Of a stretch of 64,000 nt of DNA, positions 1-11,142 are shown piece after piece (within the stretch, counting starts at the first letter, position 1; each line of letters starts with the position of its first letter). The translations under genes and the position numbers were made by a program. This stretch comes from Bretschneidera sinensis (Eukaryota; Streptophyta; Magnoliopsida; Brassicales; Akaniaceae). The stretch covers positions 78,493,320 through 78,557,319 of the forward strand of contig CM043702.1 of assembly GCA_023935145.1 (NCBI GenBank), read 5' to 3'. The notes under the pieces were generated by a model. It had not been told where the DNA came from and made no database searches. It saw only the letters and a program-made list of their open reading frames with translations.

Positions 1-2131
1 AATATATAGTGGAGAAATTCTTCACTAACAAGAGATAAATCAAATTCACAAACAGAAAAATTGGTAAAATTATATGCTTGAGATGAAATGGTGATACAAC
101 GTTCTAGGTGATTAGCTGGTTCATCTTCTTGAAAGATTTCTTCTACAAATTGCTTAATGAAATCTACCCAAAAGCAAGTGCTTGGATCTTATGGAAATCT
201 CATGGCTTGGTAGATGTTGAACATAACCTCTTCCTTGTTTACTCTCAATGTTAATTTACCTTTTTAAACATCAATTAATGCCCTTCCCGTAGCCAAGAAT
301 GGTCAGCCAAGAATTAGTGGGACTTTTTGGTCTTACTCCATATCTAACACCACAAAATCAGCAGGAAAAATAAATTTATCCACCTTTACCAATACGACTT
401 CTATGATTCCATATGGGTACTTGATGGATTGGTTTGCTAGTTGCAAAGAAATGGTTGTTTGTTTCATCTCTCCAAGTCCTAATTTCCTGCAAACAGACAG
501 TGGCATAAGATTAATGCTAGAACCAATATCACATAAAACTTTATCAAAAAATTAATTTCCAATAGTGTAAGGAAAAGTGAAACTCCCCGGATCTTTTAAT
601 TTTTGAGGCAATTTCTTTTAAAGAATGGCACTGTGTTCTTCAGAAAGCTTTACTGTTTCGAACTCCTCCAACCTTCTCTTCTTGGAAATGATGTCCTTTA
701 AGAATTTAACATAATTTGGCATTTGTTCTAAAAGCATCTGCAAAAGGAATATTTATATGAATTTTCTTGAAAATATCCAAAAACTTAGAAAATTGGTTAT
801 CTAATTTTTGTTTCTGAAAACATTGAGGGTAAGGAAGTGGAGTAGGGAGAATAGGAGGATTGCTAGGAAATGAAATTTTTGGAGGCTTGTTAGTTTCTCT
901 TAATATATCATCCACAATCTCCTATTCATCTACTTTATTCTGGCATTGGCCATTGGTTGGAGCTGTAGGGGTGGACTTAGTTTCCTTTGATGGTGATTTC
1001 TCAATTTTTCTTCCACTTCTAAGTATGATGACCTTGCATTGTTCCTTTGGATTCAATTCTGTGTTACTATGAAATGTTCCTCTTTGTTGGGCATTGATGA
1101 TTGTGGCTAGTTGCCCAATTTGCACTTCAAGATTCTTCATAGTGGCTCCCATGTTGCTACAATGAGTCTCAATTTTGTCTAACTGTGAATCATCTTCTTC
1201 TCACTCGGTTGATTAAAAAATCCTGAAAGAGGTCGCAACACATTCTTTATGTTTCCATAAGACAAATTCTCACGATTTTGAAGCCCAGGATGGTAGTAAT
1301 TTGGCATAGGATTACCACGATAGTTGCAGTTCCGATTGTTGATGTATTGAACTTGTTCTTGACTTGATTCATTACTTGGAACTATTATACTTGGGGCTGC
1401 AACATATTTTGCACTTTGCGGTATTCCTTGTGTTGTCAAAGGTAAAATTTGATGTGATAGAGAAGCAACTTTAGCTGAAAGGGCTGCCAACGGATCCAAT
1501 TCATAAATTCCAACAACTTTCCTAACCATAGTTCTTTTAATTGGCCATTGATAGTTATTTGCGGCCATTTCTTCCAAAAGAGAAGTAGCACCTTCAGTTG
1601 TCTTTGACATCAAAGTTCCACCAGACACAACATCAACTATGGTCTGAGTTTGCCCATTTAAGTCATTGTACAACATCTGAACTTACAACCAGTCTGACAA
1701 TCCGTGTTAAAGGCAGTGTCGAATCAAATCTTTAATCTCACTCCTGAGTTAAACTGTTTTTGCAGGTGAGAAGAATTTAGCAAGAAACTTTTCGCCATTT
1801 CCCGTCAGCTAGTGATACTTCCCGGTTGTAGAGCTTATAGCCAACCTATTGCCTTGTTCCTTAAGGAAAAAGGACACAATCTCAGCCTAACGGTGTCTTC
1901 AGTAACACCATTAATCTTTACAGTGTCGCAAATCTCCAAGAATATCGCCAAATGAATATTGAGATCATCCAGTGGCGATCCACTAAACTGGGCTTGTTGC
2001 ACCATGCTGATTAAGGCTGGTTTGAGCTCAAAATTGTTGGCATGAATGGGTTGACGTCCTATACTAGAGTAGTTATCATTCACAACTGGCCATATATAAT
2101 CCTTAAAGGTGCACGGTTGTGCATCAACCAT
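1..2131 (-). pseudogene. G1 gag-protease polyprotein, broken and partial
   Basis: The gag capsid domain (retrotransposon gag type) starts at 2131 and is readable to about 1835. Several stops follow, then gag resumes at 1676-1179 and 1152-706. The aspartic protease lies at about 690-100. Its catalytic site reads as CDIGSSINLMPL near 490-530, where D-x-G-A-S is usual, so the active-site aspartate and glycine remain. A flap and core follow, ending in ILGWPF and a TAA stop near 265. In a live element Gag forms the particle and the protease matures it. Multiple stops mean no functional product. Reverse transcriptase would lie left of the window if present. Confidence 0.8.
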
Positions 2132-2322
2132 GGCTAGTACTTGATTTTTTCTTCGTGATCTGAAGGTTCTTTCAATCTCCCGATCAAAAGGGGTAATGTC
2201 ACGATATCAAGCACATCGCATGCAACGTCAAAAACACACATGTAGAACAAAATAATAATAATATTCTAAATTAAAACCAAGAATGCTTTGTATCGATATT
2301 GGCAAAAATAAGAAGAAATCAA

Positions 2323-2340
2323 TCCTCGGCAACGGCGCCA
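2323..2340 (-). other. G1 primer binding site (tRNA-Asp)
   Basis: On the minus strand this reads TGGCGCCGTTGCCGAGGA, one mismatch from the perfect complement of the 3' end of plant tRNA-Asp. It lies about 6 nt inside the LTR end, the expected place for minus-strand DNA priming. Confidence 0.9.
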
Positions 2341-2346
2341 AAAACT

Positions 2347-3548
2347 TGATCGGTGCAAAACTACAAATGCATAGTATCATAGTTTTATAGTAAAGTGATA
2401 AGAAGAGTATTGTCCTCAGGGATTGGTAACTTTACTTCTGACAAGTATCAAAATTACACTAATCTTGATTTTATTTAGAAAAATGTCCTTTTGTTGTTTG
2501 TAATTGCAATATGAAATAAAATCAATTTAAATGAAATAATCAAAGGAAAAGAAATCTATTTTTAGAATATTAAATTAATAAGAGAAAGAACTTCTAGAAA
2601 ATCGATTTCACTTAATTCGTCACTATGCTTAACTCATCTAACTAATTAAAATTAATCCTCTCTGTTTGTTAGCGAAATCTCCAACTTATCCAAAAGCCTC
2701 TTTTGATAGTCCATTGGAAATATTCTTGTTCATCATTCTACACAAGAGTATGCAAATTAATAAAACAAGAAAGCATTAAGACCAGCGATTTTTTTTTACA
2801 CTACACAAGTTCATATAAGTCTTCCGATTCCTATATTTACCTATGTTGAAATATCAAAGTTCTATCTTGTAATTCCTTCTTTTAACCGCAAATCACAATA
2901 TCAAGATCATCTAATTAGTGGCTAGTTAATTAGAAGCAATACATTCAAAATAAATTAGTCAAATATAGACGATAATTACTGCAAATCGGCATAGAAAAGC
3001 AAGCATAGTTTGAAATTAAATTACATCGTTTTCCTAGAATAAAGAAAGTTTAGTTCATGCTGAAAATTAAATTTAACAACAATGAATTCCGTAAACCAGT
3101 GTACATTCAGTTGCTGCTACTGCTGTGGAGGATTGTTGTGAGATCAACGTTGGATACCAAATAGGCGGCGAGGTAGGTGCCGACTGTAAGGAAGTAGCTG
3201 CTGGAGGCGACAGTTGCTGGTGTCGGATTAGGACAACTGCTGCTGCCGGATGAGGAGAAGAGGGCTGTCATATATCGCTCTAGGGATATAGGCTATCTTA
3301 TTTAAATAAGGTTTCTCTCATTCCTTTATATAGGCTCCCAAGTCTTCAATTAAAAATTTCTTGTTTTATAGGCTCCAAAGTCTTCAATTAAAATTTCCTT
3401 TTTTAAACAAGAGAAAGAGTCCCTTGATGATAGGATACTAAAATTTGGATCTTTCCCTTCTTCTAAACCTGAAATAAATTAAATGACAACAATGAAGCCT
3501 AAAACCAACAAAAATTAATAAAATTAGATTAAAGTTAAAAGTTAAGAC
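2347..3548 (-). repeat. G1 5' LTR (outer end approximate)
   Basis: The inner end on the minus strand is ...CGATCA, next to the primer binding site. It contains the stretch around 2415-2435 (CAGGGATTGG on plus) that recurs in the LTR 3' ends of A and B. A TATA box lies near 3328. The only LTR copy of this family in the window is this one, so the outer limit is an estimate set by the start of recognisable C0 coding sequence. Confidence 0.65.
3325..3332 (-). promoter_or_regulatory. G1 LTR TATA box
   Basis: Minus strand reads TATATAAA in the context GCCTATATAAAGG, inside the LTR and upstream of the transcribed part. It is the only strong TATA match in this LTR. Confidence 0.6.
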
Positions 3549-6500
3549 GTGATAAAAATAGGAAATTATGCACGGCATCATAATCATCATGTACATCCTA
3601 AAAATGATATGTATACTCGTAACTTGCACACCACACATGAACATCCTAGGAATTATCATCATGAGTATTCTAGAAATAATATGTATGCTCACACCACAAG
3701 TGCACATCCTAAGAGCTACCATCATACATTTCTTAGAAATATCATGCATGTTCATAACTTTAATCATAGAAACATGTATCCTAAGAATGCTTATCCAAGG
3801 AACTAAAGACATGCACAATTAAGAAATCCTAGAAATTTCAATAACTATTATCCTAGGATTATGCATCATCAACATGTCTATAATTATAAAGCACCTTATA
3901 ATGTTAAGAAGGTATGGGTCCCTAAAAGAATCGTATTTTGTAGAACAACCCCAAAGGACCCAAGAAATTTTGCGTACCTAAGAGTGCAATTGTGTATCAT
4001 TGTGTAATGTAGATATGTTTCCACACCAAGAAAAAAGGTAACTATTGGTACCTGGATAGTGGATTCTCAAAGCACATGACCAGTGATCAAAGCATGTTCA
4101 AAGAGCTAACTCTAAGGGATGGTGGATATGTCACCATTGGAGACAATACAAAGATAAAGATCATTGGGCATGGAAAAGTTGGTAACGATTTCTCAACCAT
4201 TGATAATGTATTATATATGTGAGGCCCTAAGCCAAATTTGCTTAGTATTAGTCAACTATGTGACAAAGGCAACAAATTTATATTTGAAACCTCTTATTTT
4301 CTAGTTATAGACATCAAGAGTAACAAGATCAAGTTTGTTGGCCATAGACACGAAAATGTCTATATAGTTGATTTAAAATCTTTGCATTCTAAAAATGAAA
4401 AAAGTTTTCCCAAATTTAGTGAAAACCCATGGCTATGGCATAGAAGACCATGTGAATATGGATTTGCTTAAAATCATTTCAAGAAAAGATTTAGTCATTG
4501 GACTTCCAAAAATCATATTAAAAAAGACAAAGTATGTGGTGCTTGTCAAATGGGAAAACAAACTAGATTTTCTTTTAAATCAAAAAAATATAGTCTCAAC
4601 TACTAGACCATTGGAACTTTTAAATATGAACTTGTTTGGTCCAATAAGTACCATAAGTCTAGGTGGCCATCAATATGCTCTTGTTATTGTTGATGACTAT
4701 TCAAGATATACCTTTGTTATTTTTATTGCTTACAAAGGATTTGTGAACTTTTGTAAAAAAGTTCAAAATGAAAAATAAATTTTTATTTCAAGCATTATAA
4801 GTGATCATGGAAAATAATTTGAAAACCAAAGCTTTTCAAAATTTTGTGATGAAAATGGAATTGTTCACAACTTTTCAGTACCTAGAACTCCTCAACCAAA
4901 TGGAGTTGTTGAGAGGGAAAATAGAGTTCTAGAAGAATTTGTAAGAACAATGCTTTGTGAAAATAGTTTGCCATAATATTTTTGGGCAGAATCCACAAAT
5001 ACTTCTTGCTATGTTTTAAATAGAGTTTTAATTAGGCATATGCTTAACAAAACTCCATATGAATTATTGAAAGGTAGAAAGCCTAATATATCTTATTTTC
5101 GTGCTTTTGGTTGTAGATGCTTTATCCTAAACAACAATAAAACTAACTTGGGTAAATTTGACTCAAAGACCGATGAAGGGATATTTTTAGGATATTCAAC
5201 CTCTAGTAAAGCTTATAGAGTCTTTAACAAAAGAACTCTAGTGGTTGAAGAATCGATATGTAGCATTTGATGAGTTTAACCCAATTAGTAGTAGAGTAGG
5301 TTCCTTTAATGATGATGCAGATTTCATTCCAAGGATAGAAATACATACTCCCATTGTTGACCCAAAAGAGAGCCAACCTTAAACAAGTCAAGAGGTAGAT
5401 GCTCTCCATCTTAATCAACCATCTACAAGTCAACAAGAGGATAATCTTCTCAAATATTGGAGGTATGTGAATTATCATCCAATCGATCAAGTGATTGATG
5501 ATCCTTCACAAGGGGTAAGAACTCGCTCCTCTATTAGAAATATTTGCAATTGTGTAGCTTATTTATCACAAGCAGAACCTAAGACGTTTGTCGAAGCCGA
5601 GAAGGATGTTGATTGGATAAATGCTATGCAAGAGAAATAAATCAATTTGAAATAAATAAAGTATGAAATCTAGTTCATAGACCAAAGAATCACACTATAA
5701 TAGGAAATAAATGGGTATTTAGAAATAAGATGGATGAAAATGGAATAGTGACTAGGAACAAGGCTAGACTAGTTGCTAAGGGATACAATCAAGAAGAAGA
5801 AATAGATTTTGATGAGACCTATGCTCCCGTAGCTAGATTAGAAGCTATTCGAATGCTATTAGCCTTTGCATGCTTTAATAAGTTTAAGTTATTTCAAATG
5901 GATGTAAAAAGTGCCCTGTTAATTGGCTTTAAAGAAGAAGAGGTGTATGTTGAGCAACCTCTTGGATTTGAAAATCCTAGTCTTCAAAACCCTGTCTATA
6001 AGCTTTCTAAAGCTCTATATGGGTTGAAGCAAGCTCCAAGAGCATTGTATGAAATACTAAGTAACTTTTTGCTTGAAAATGATTTTACAAGGGGAAAAAT
6101 AGACATAACCTTCTTCACAAAAACTCACAAAGATGACACACTATTAGTCCAAATATATGTTAATGATATTATATTTGGTGCCACTAACGAGTCTATGTGT
6201 CAAGAGTTTGCTAAGCGTATGTAAAGTGAATTTGAAATGAGCATGATGGGAGAGCTTACCTACTTTCTTGGACAACAAATCAAACAATTGAAAGAAGGCA
6301 TCCTCATCAATCAATCAAAGTACACCAATGACCTATTAAAGAGGTTTGCATTGGAGAGCTCAAAGTTAATTGGCACTCCTATGAGCACCTCTACAAAACT
6401 TGACCTAGATGAGGAAGGTAAGTGTGTAGATACTAAAACTTTTGAAGCATGATAGGATCCTTACTTTATTTAATTTTAAGTAGACCTGATATAATGTTCA

Positions 6501-7111
6501 GTGTATGCATCTGTGCTATATTTCAAGCTAATCCTAAGGAATCAAATGTAATTACAGTAAAAAGAATCCTTATATATCTACAAGGGACTCAAAACCTAGG
6601 ATTATGGTATTCGAGAAAATCAACTTTTGAGCTTGTAGCATATTCAGATGTTGATTTTGCGGGTTGTAGACTAGATAGAAAAAGAACTAGTGGAACATGC
6701 CAATTCTTGGGTGCAATGCTAACCTCTTGGTTTTCCAAGAAACAAAATTCAGTTGTGCTATCAACCGCCAAAGCGGAATATGTAGTAGCCGGAAGTTGTT
6801 GTGCACAAGTGTTGTGGATGAAACAACAATTAGAAGATTATGGGATGAACTTTAAAGATATACTAATTCATTGTGATAACACTAGTGCTATCAACTTAAC
6901 CAAAAACCCTATTCAGCACTCTAGAACCAAACATATACAAATAAGACATCACTTCATAAGAGACCATGCTCAAAAGGGTGATATTAGACTAGAATTCATT
7001 CTTTCATAAGATCAAATAGCTGATATTCTTACAAAGCCCTTAAGTGAAGATAGCTTTTGCAAAATTAGACTATTGATGGGTCTGATAGACTATGATAAAA
7101 TGTATGTTTGA
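3549..7111 (+). pseudogene. C0 gag(end)-pol polyprotein: protease, integrase, RT, RNase H
   Basis: A His/Asn/Pro/Arg-rich linker (3549-3830) is followed by KKVWVPK near 3905, the usual entry to the protease. The protease has DSG at 4055-4063. Integrase spans about 4395-5270: its first catalytic aspartate is replaced (MNLFGP near 4626), SDHG follows near 4801 and NGVVEREN near 4900. RT spans about 5690-6450, with QMDVKSA, LYGLKQAP and YVND at 6156-6167 instead of YVDD. RNase H spans 6450-7000, including the KAEY and CDNTSAI motifs. The frame ends at the TGA at 7109-7111. Several stops and frameshifts, including TGA in the protease and a stop at 4778, make it inactive. Confidence 0.88.
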
Positions 7112-7257
7112 TTGCATCAACATTCATCATATGCATATTTGACATCTAGTGAATCAGTATTAACTCTTATTTAATATATCTCTCACTCAAGATGGCATAA
7201 ATAAACAATTTTGTGCTGAAATCTCAAGTTGAAGCTCCAAATTTTAAGTTTTTTGGA

Positions 7258-7530
7258 GGACCTAGTTGACTAGTATGTTCACCCCAGTCGATTAGTATCC
7301 CATTGCCCATTTTACCAGTCGACTAGTACAAAGCATCCAGTCGACTAGTACTACAAGATATTGTTCAGAGCCAAAATTTGAAATTTTGGTGGCCTACCTA
7401 GTCGACTGGTATGGCTTACCCAGTCGATTGGTATGTCTCTGCCAGTTTACCCAGTGAATTGGTGTCCCAACCCTGTCGACTAGTACATTGAAAATTCCCC
7501 AAATTATGAAGGACCCAATCGACTGGTATC
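7258..7530 (+). repeat. C0 spacer array of CCAGTCGACTAGTA-like palindromic units (about 9 copies)
   Basis: Between pol and the second ORF about nine variants of CCAGTCGACTAGTA or CCAGTCGACTGGTA occur near 7260, 7284, 7318, 7341, 7398, 7420, 7451, 7473 and 7517, spaced 20-55 nt apart. The core AGTCGACT is self-complementary. The rest of 7112-7738 holds no recognisable gene. Confidence 0.85.
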
Positions 7531-7738
7531 GTGATTCTAGAAATAGTCTCTTCAGATTTTTTCAGCTTTCACACCATTTTTGAAAGCTCTAAGCTTTATC
7601 TCTTTAGAAAATCCATGATTTCAGTCCAAAATCTCTCAAAATTGCTTCAATCATACCTCAAATCACCCAATTTTCAACTTTTCATGGTCGAAAATTCCTT
7701 ATTCCTCGTAATCTATCTCTAAAACAACTTTTTTCACA

Positions 7739-9016
7739 ATGTCAGAGAGAGTCCGGATCAAAACCATAGTTGGAGGACATCACGCGCCTACGAGGCCTTG
7801 ATCTACAAAGATCTCGGCATCAGATGCCAAGGGAAAGGATTTGGTGGGTTCCTCGAGTAAAAAGGCGAGGACTGAGCTTGACAACTCACTCTTCTAGATT
7901 CCAGCTGCCAAAGACAAGTATAACTCCGTCATAAGCCACAAAAAGATCATGACGAGTAGATTCGTTGACTTCGATTCTATCCGTCATACAAATTTTGATA
8001 TATTACCTACCTTTGAAGCCATTCACTTGACACCACTTGTCAAGATACACCAAAAATACTACCCACGCCTCATTCACCATTTCTATGCTAACCTAGTGAA
8101 ACCAAGTCCACTGGCTCTTCGATTCAGAACTAATGTGATGGGCATAAAATTCAAGGTAAACATTGACCATCTGTTCAATATCCTGAGGATCTCTGTGGGA
8201 GGGGTCCAATGGAGTCTGGATGGATGGCCAGACAACTTTGACTATGAGGAGGCAGGCCAGATTGTTAGAGGCAACCCTAACTACATCTTTAGGTCTAATA
8301 TATTTCACCAATGTAGTGACATGCCCCTTGACTCAAAGTTGTTCAACCTCATTGTGAGTTGGACCATCCACCCACGACTCGAGAGTCGGGCAATCTCTCG
8401 AAAATAGATGTGGTATTGATCAGGTGTCTCAAAATAGGACACCATTTCAATATCTACCCCCCTATTGCTCGCTAACATGATAAATGGCTAAGCGAACAAC
8501 TCTGGGTACCTTCCTCACGGGATGATCATCACCCTGATCCTACAGCATTTTCGAATTCCCCTACCTGCCTATGAGGCTCAGGACATCGGCCTCAAAGACA
8601 TCATCAATGTCTCTTCTCTGAAGAAGATAGGGTGCACTATCCTCGATGGGATAATCTAGTCCAAGGCTGGGAGGAACATTAGGATTGGAGAGGGTGACAA
8701 TAGTGAGGAGGATGACGAGGTTTCTGGTGATGCAACTCCTCCCACTGCTATGGACACTGACGAGGGAAAACCTAGTCCACAGCTTGGTGGCTTTAGTGCT
8801 GGTCAAGCTGGCAACGATGACTTACTATAGACTATTTCAAGCCTCTAGTTATCCATGTAGTCAGAGTTCTAAAGCTTAAGCTCTTCAATTGATTCCATGC
8901 ATCGCGACCTCTGCACACTTTGAGACGATTTCGAGGTACACCGGGAGCACATAGAAGGCTCCTTGACTGAGCTTCGAGATCTTCTTCGTGATGACTCTGA
9001 CTTCCCCACTCGCTGA
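7739..9016 (+). pseudogene. C0 ORF2: 425-codon plant transposon-associated protein, nonsense-riddled
   Basis: From the ATG at 7739 to the TGA at 9014-9016 one frame is kept for 425 codons but holds about a dozen internal stops. The N-terminus is basic and Ser-rich (SSSKKARTE). A central domain runs from about codon 60 to 300, with YYPRLIHHFYANL and the conserved-looking YLPHGMIITLILQHF (near 8505-8551). An acidic stretch EEDDEVSGD follows, then a Leu/Arg/Asp-rich tail that looks helical. I recall this pattern as the putative plant transposon protein family (Pfam PF20167, from memory). Function is unknown. It sits where Sireviruses can carry an env-like ORF, but I see no signal peptide or membrane segment. 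Its longest open piece is 7949-8407. Confidence 0.65.
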
Positions 9017-9380
9017 TTTTTGTTTATTAGATTAAATTACATTTTGTGTAACTCTTAAATGGTTGTTAGCACGAACATTCATTTCCTTTGTAATACATTC
9101 ATGTAGTGTACTCAGTTTTTCAGGAAGCTTCCTAGAAGCTCATGATGATTGAATATAAGTAGACATTTGCGTAGTTCTTAATCGTTTAGACTTTCGCTCA
9201 TATATCTGTGTTACTTTTATGCTATATGGTTATTTGTTTTGAACAATTTGGGCTTGTCTATATTCAATTACATAGCTTGATCTGTGGCTCAATTTACAGA
9301 AGACTTTAAAAAACCAAAATACAAAAAAGTTTCTAAGTCAAAAATTGTTTTTAAAAAAGAAAAACTGGGTTGAAGGTCAA
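9017..9380 (+). other. C0 non-coding region before the palindrome cluster
   Basis: AT-rich sequence without a gene. The polypurine tract and the start of the 3' LTR should lie here, but with no second LTR copy in the window I could not place them. Confidence 0.4.
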
Positions 9381-9543
9381 CCCAGTCGACTGGGTCCATA
9401 TACCAGTCGACTGGGATATGGGATAAAAAGTTCCCAGTCGACTGGTGCTTATAACCTAGTCGACTGGCACTCTCCCTTGGCCTAAAAAGTGAAATTTCTC
9501 ACTTGACCCAATCGACTAGTACAAGGACCCAGTCGACTAGTAA
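9381..9543 (+). repeat. C0 LTR array of CCAGTCGACTGG palindromes (6 copies)
   Basis: CCCAGTCGACTGGG is a perfect 14-bp palindrome at 9381-9394. CCAGTCGACTGG recurs perfectly at 9403-9414 and 9434-9445, with variants at 9455-9467, 9507-9520 and 9528-9541. The cluster ends about 95 nt upstream of the TATA box. Confidence 0.9.
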
Positions 9544-9635
9544 TTCAAAAATATGACCGTTTGAGATACGGGACTTGAACATTTAATGCCCCAAACCTAC
9601 CATGTTAGTTTCAAATGGCTATATTGATTCAAGGC

Positions 9636-9643
9636 TATATAAA
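9636..9643 (+). promoter_or_regulatory. C0 LTR TATA box
   Basis: TATATAAA in the context GGCTATATAAACCCAC, a typical plant LTR promoter core. Confidence 0.65.
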
Positions 9644-10250
9644 CCCACTTCAATGAGCATTTAAAAAAAAGAAGAGAACACATTCAATTCACAAGATAGC
9701 TCATTAATTCTCAAAAGTTTAGAAAAATTTATTGTTGAGCCATTCTTCAAGATTGTTCTTGAGAGAGAGATATCGTTCATTTTTAAAAGCACTTATTGCT
9801 ATCTCTCTACTGTTTACTTTGTAGCAAATTTCATTTATTGTAAAGAGAAAGAGTTGGTATAACTCTTAGAGTGTTTAGGATTAAACACTTCATTATAACT
9901 TCCGTGATGAAGAGAGTAACTTCCGTGAGGAAAAGATTGGTTGTAAGGTTTGTGCAACACTCATGAAGTTGTACGACTAAAGTTTTAGTGGATTTCTTCA
10001 AGTAGGTTCCTTGAAGAGAATGGACTTAAGGTCGGAAGGAATCCGATATTGTCGAACCATTATAAGCAGAGTTTGCACTTTCTCTTCCTTAAACTCTTTA
10101 CTTTCAAGCATATTATTTGATTGGGTGTTTTGTATATTTAATTGTTCACTCTTGGGTTTGAAACTCCGTTTACAGATTAGACTCCTATGACAAAAAAAGT
10201 GAGGATGCCTTACTCGCGGACCCACCTACCAACTCCTTCTTTATGACCTA

Positions 10251-10690
10251 ACAACTCCTTCAGTGAGTTATCATTTTACTCGAAGTAACTGCCTTACTAA
10301 TTCTATTTAATTAAACTAATCTTCATTTCATAGTCATTATAATTATAATATAAATTTTGTATATACATTTTTAATGTTCATTTCATTTCTCATTATAAGA
10401 AAATTAATATTATCACAACGAAGTATTGAAACATTTGACAATCACAAGATAAAAAAATCACATTATACCATACACAATTACAAGAGTAAAACATTCTTTA
10501 AGTATCATCATCTCAATCTCATACTCTCATCTCAATGTACATATCGCAACGATAACGTCTCCTCACGTACCGATATGTCTCTTAACATCATCACTCAGCA
10601 TTTCTCTCAACAGTTTCCTGCCATTTCACTCAACAATTTCCTTAAAGATCATCAAGAATTCATGTTTCATAAGGCATAATCCCATTATAA
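10251..10690. other. Unassigned AT-rich sequence
   Basis: No coding region or recognisable repeat. It continues on the far side of C1 at 22634-22830, so together they are the pre-insertion locus, either host intergenic DNA or an old unrecognised element. Confidence 0.4.
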
Positions 10691-10695
10691 ACAAA
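10691..10695. repeat. C1 target site duplication, left copy (ACAAA)
   Basis: ACAAA directly precedes the LTR start and is repeated exactly after the 3' LTR at 22629-22633. Confidence 0.9.
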
Positions 10696-11142
10696 TGATG
10701 GGATTTTGTCTAAGAATTGAAGAATGAAGATTACAGCATCAGGTGCAGGTTGGCGCCGCAGCACAGGTGGTGTGCACCATGGCCACCAGAAGCCAGAAGT
10801 CCAACCTCCAGGTGTGCACCGCCGCACAGCCTCCGAGAGTGGCTCCTTTAGACCCTGAAGTGCGTCGCAGCCTCCCTTATTCTACACCGCGGCACAAGGC
10901 ACACCTGACACCTCATTTTAAGCCTCTTCAGCTGGTGCATGGGACTTGATTAAAATGCACAGGTTCACTTAGACTCATAGAGAGCCATGAGTATTTGGTT
11001 CTTAAGATCTAAGGGTTGAGATTGACTTCAAGATTGGTTGAGGTAGTTATTGCTCTATAAAAAGGTTCATCTAGTAGCAATAACAACAAGACATATGAAA
11101 CATAAGTGTGAGAGTGCAAAGACACAAAGCACCAGAGAGACT
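10696..11142 (+). repeat. C1 5' LTR, first part
   Basis: It matches 21782-22225 of the 3' LTR with scattered substitutions. It contains a GC-rich segment (10750-10900) and a TATA box. Similarity to the 3' LTR stops at 11142 and resumes at about 17344. Confidence 0.92.
11056..11063 (+). promoter_or_regulatory. C1 LTR TATA box
   Basis: TATAAAAA in CTCTATAAAAAGG. The matching place in the 3' LTR reads CTACATAAAG, so the 3' copy has lost the box. D sits about 80 nt downstream of this one. Confidence 0.6.

Larger units (their letters stand above)
1..3548 (-). mobile_element. G1: partial Athila-like Ty3/gypsy retrotransposon (5' LTR, gag, protease)
   Basis: Reading the minus strand from high to low coordinates gives LTR, tRNA-Asp primer binding site, gag and aspartic protease, then the window edge. 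The order and the tRNA-Asp primer fit the Athila/Tat branch of Ty3/gypsy. No reverse transcriptase or integrase is visible because the element runs off the window. Its outer LTR end abuts C0 in the middle of C0's gag-protease linker, so I infer that G1 inserted into C0; the outer boundary (about 3490-3548) could not be fixed by eye and no target duplication can be tested. Confidence 0.8.
3549..10250 (+). mobile_element. C0: Sirevirus-type Ty1/copia retrotransposon, 5' truncated
   Basis: Order on the plus strand: end of gag/linker, protease, integrase, reverse transcriptase, RNase H, non-coding spacer with a palindrome array, a second ORF, and an LTR-like region with another palindrome array and a TATA box. 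Integrase before reverse transcriptase marks Ty1/copia. The wording of the reverse transcriptase and RNase H, together with an extra ORF between pol and the 3' LTR, matches Sireviruses (SIRE1/Maximus group). The 5' LTR and most of gag are absent, probably beyond G1 to the left. The 3' limit is approximate. Confidence 0.8.
9381..10250 (+). repeat. C0 3' LTR-like region (limits approximate)
   Basis: A TATA box, a palindrome cluster upstream of it and a long AT-rich untranslated stretch with short repeats (CTTCCGTGA twice near 9900-9930) resemble Sirevirus LTRs. The true start may lie between 9017 and 9380 and the end near 10150-10250. Confidence 0.5.

Noticed and set aside
3438..3822. Overlapping frames rich in Met, Ile and His on both strands
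   Set aside because: They are shadows of the C0 gag linker and of G1 LTR sequence.
7258..7530. Possible CRISPR array
   Set aside because: Units are too short and degenerate, spacers are irregular and the context is a plant retrotransposon.
9381..9445. Repeated SalI-like GTCGAC sites as a cloning or assembly artefact
   Set aside because: Units vary, are embedded in natural LTR sequence and recur in other elements; not a vector polylinker.
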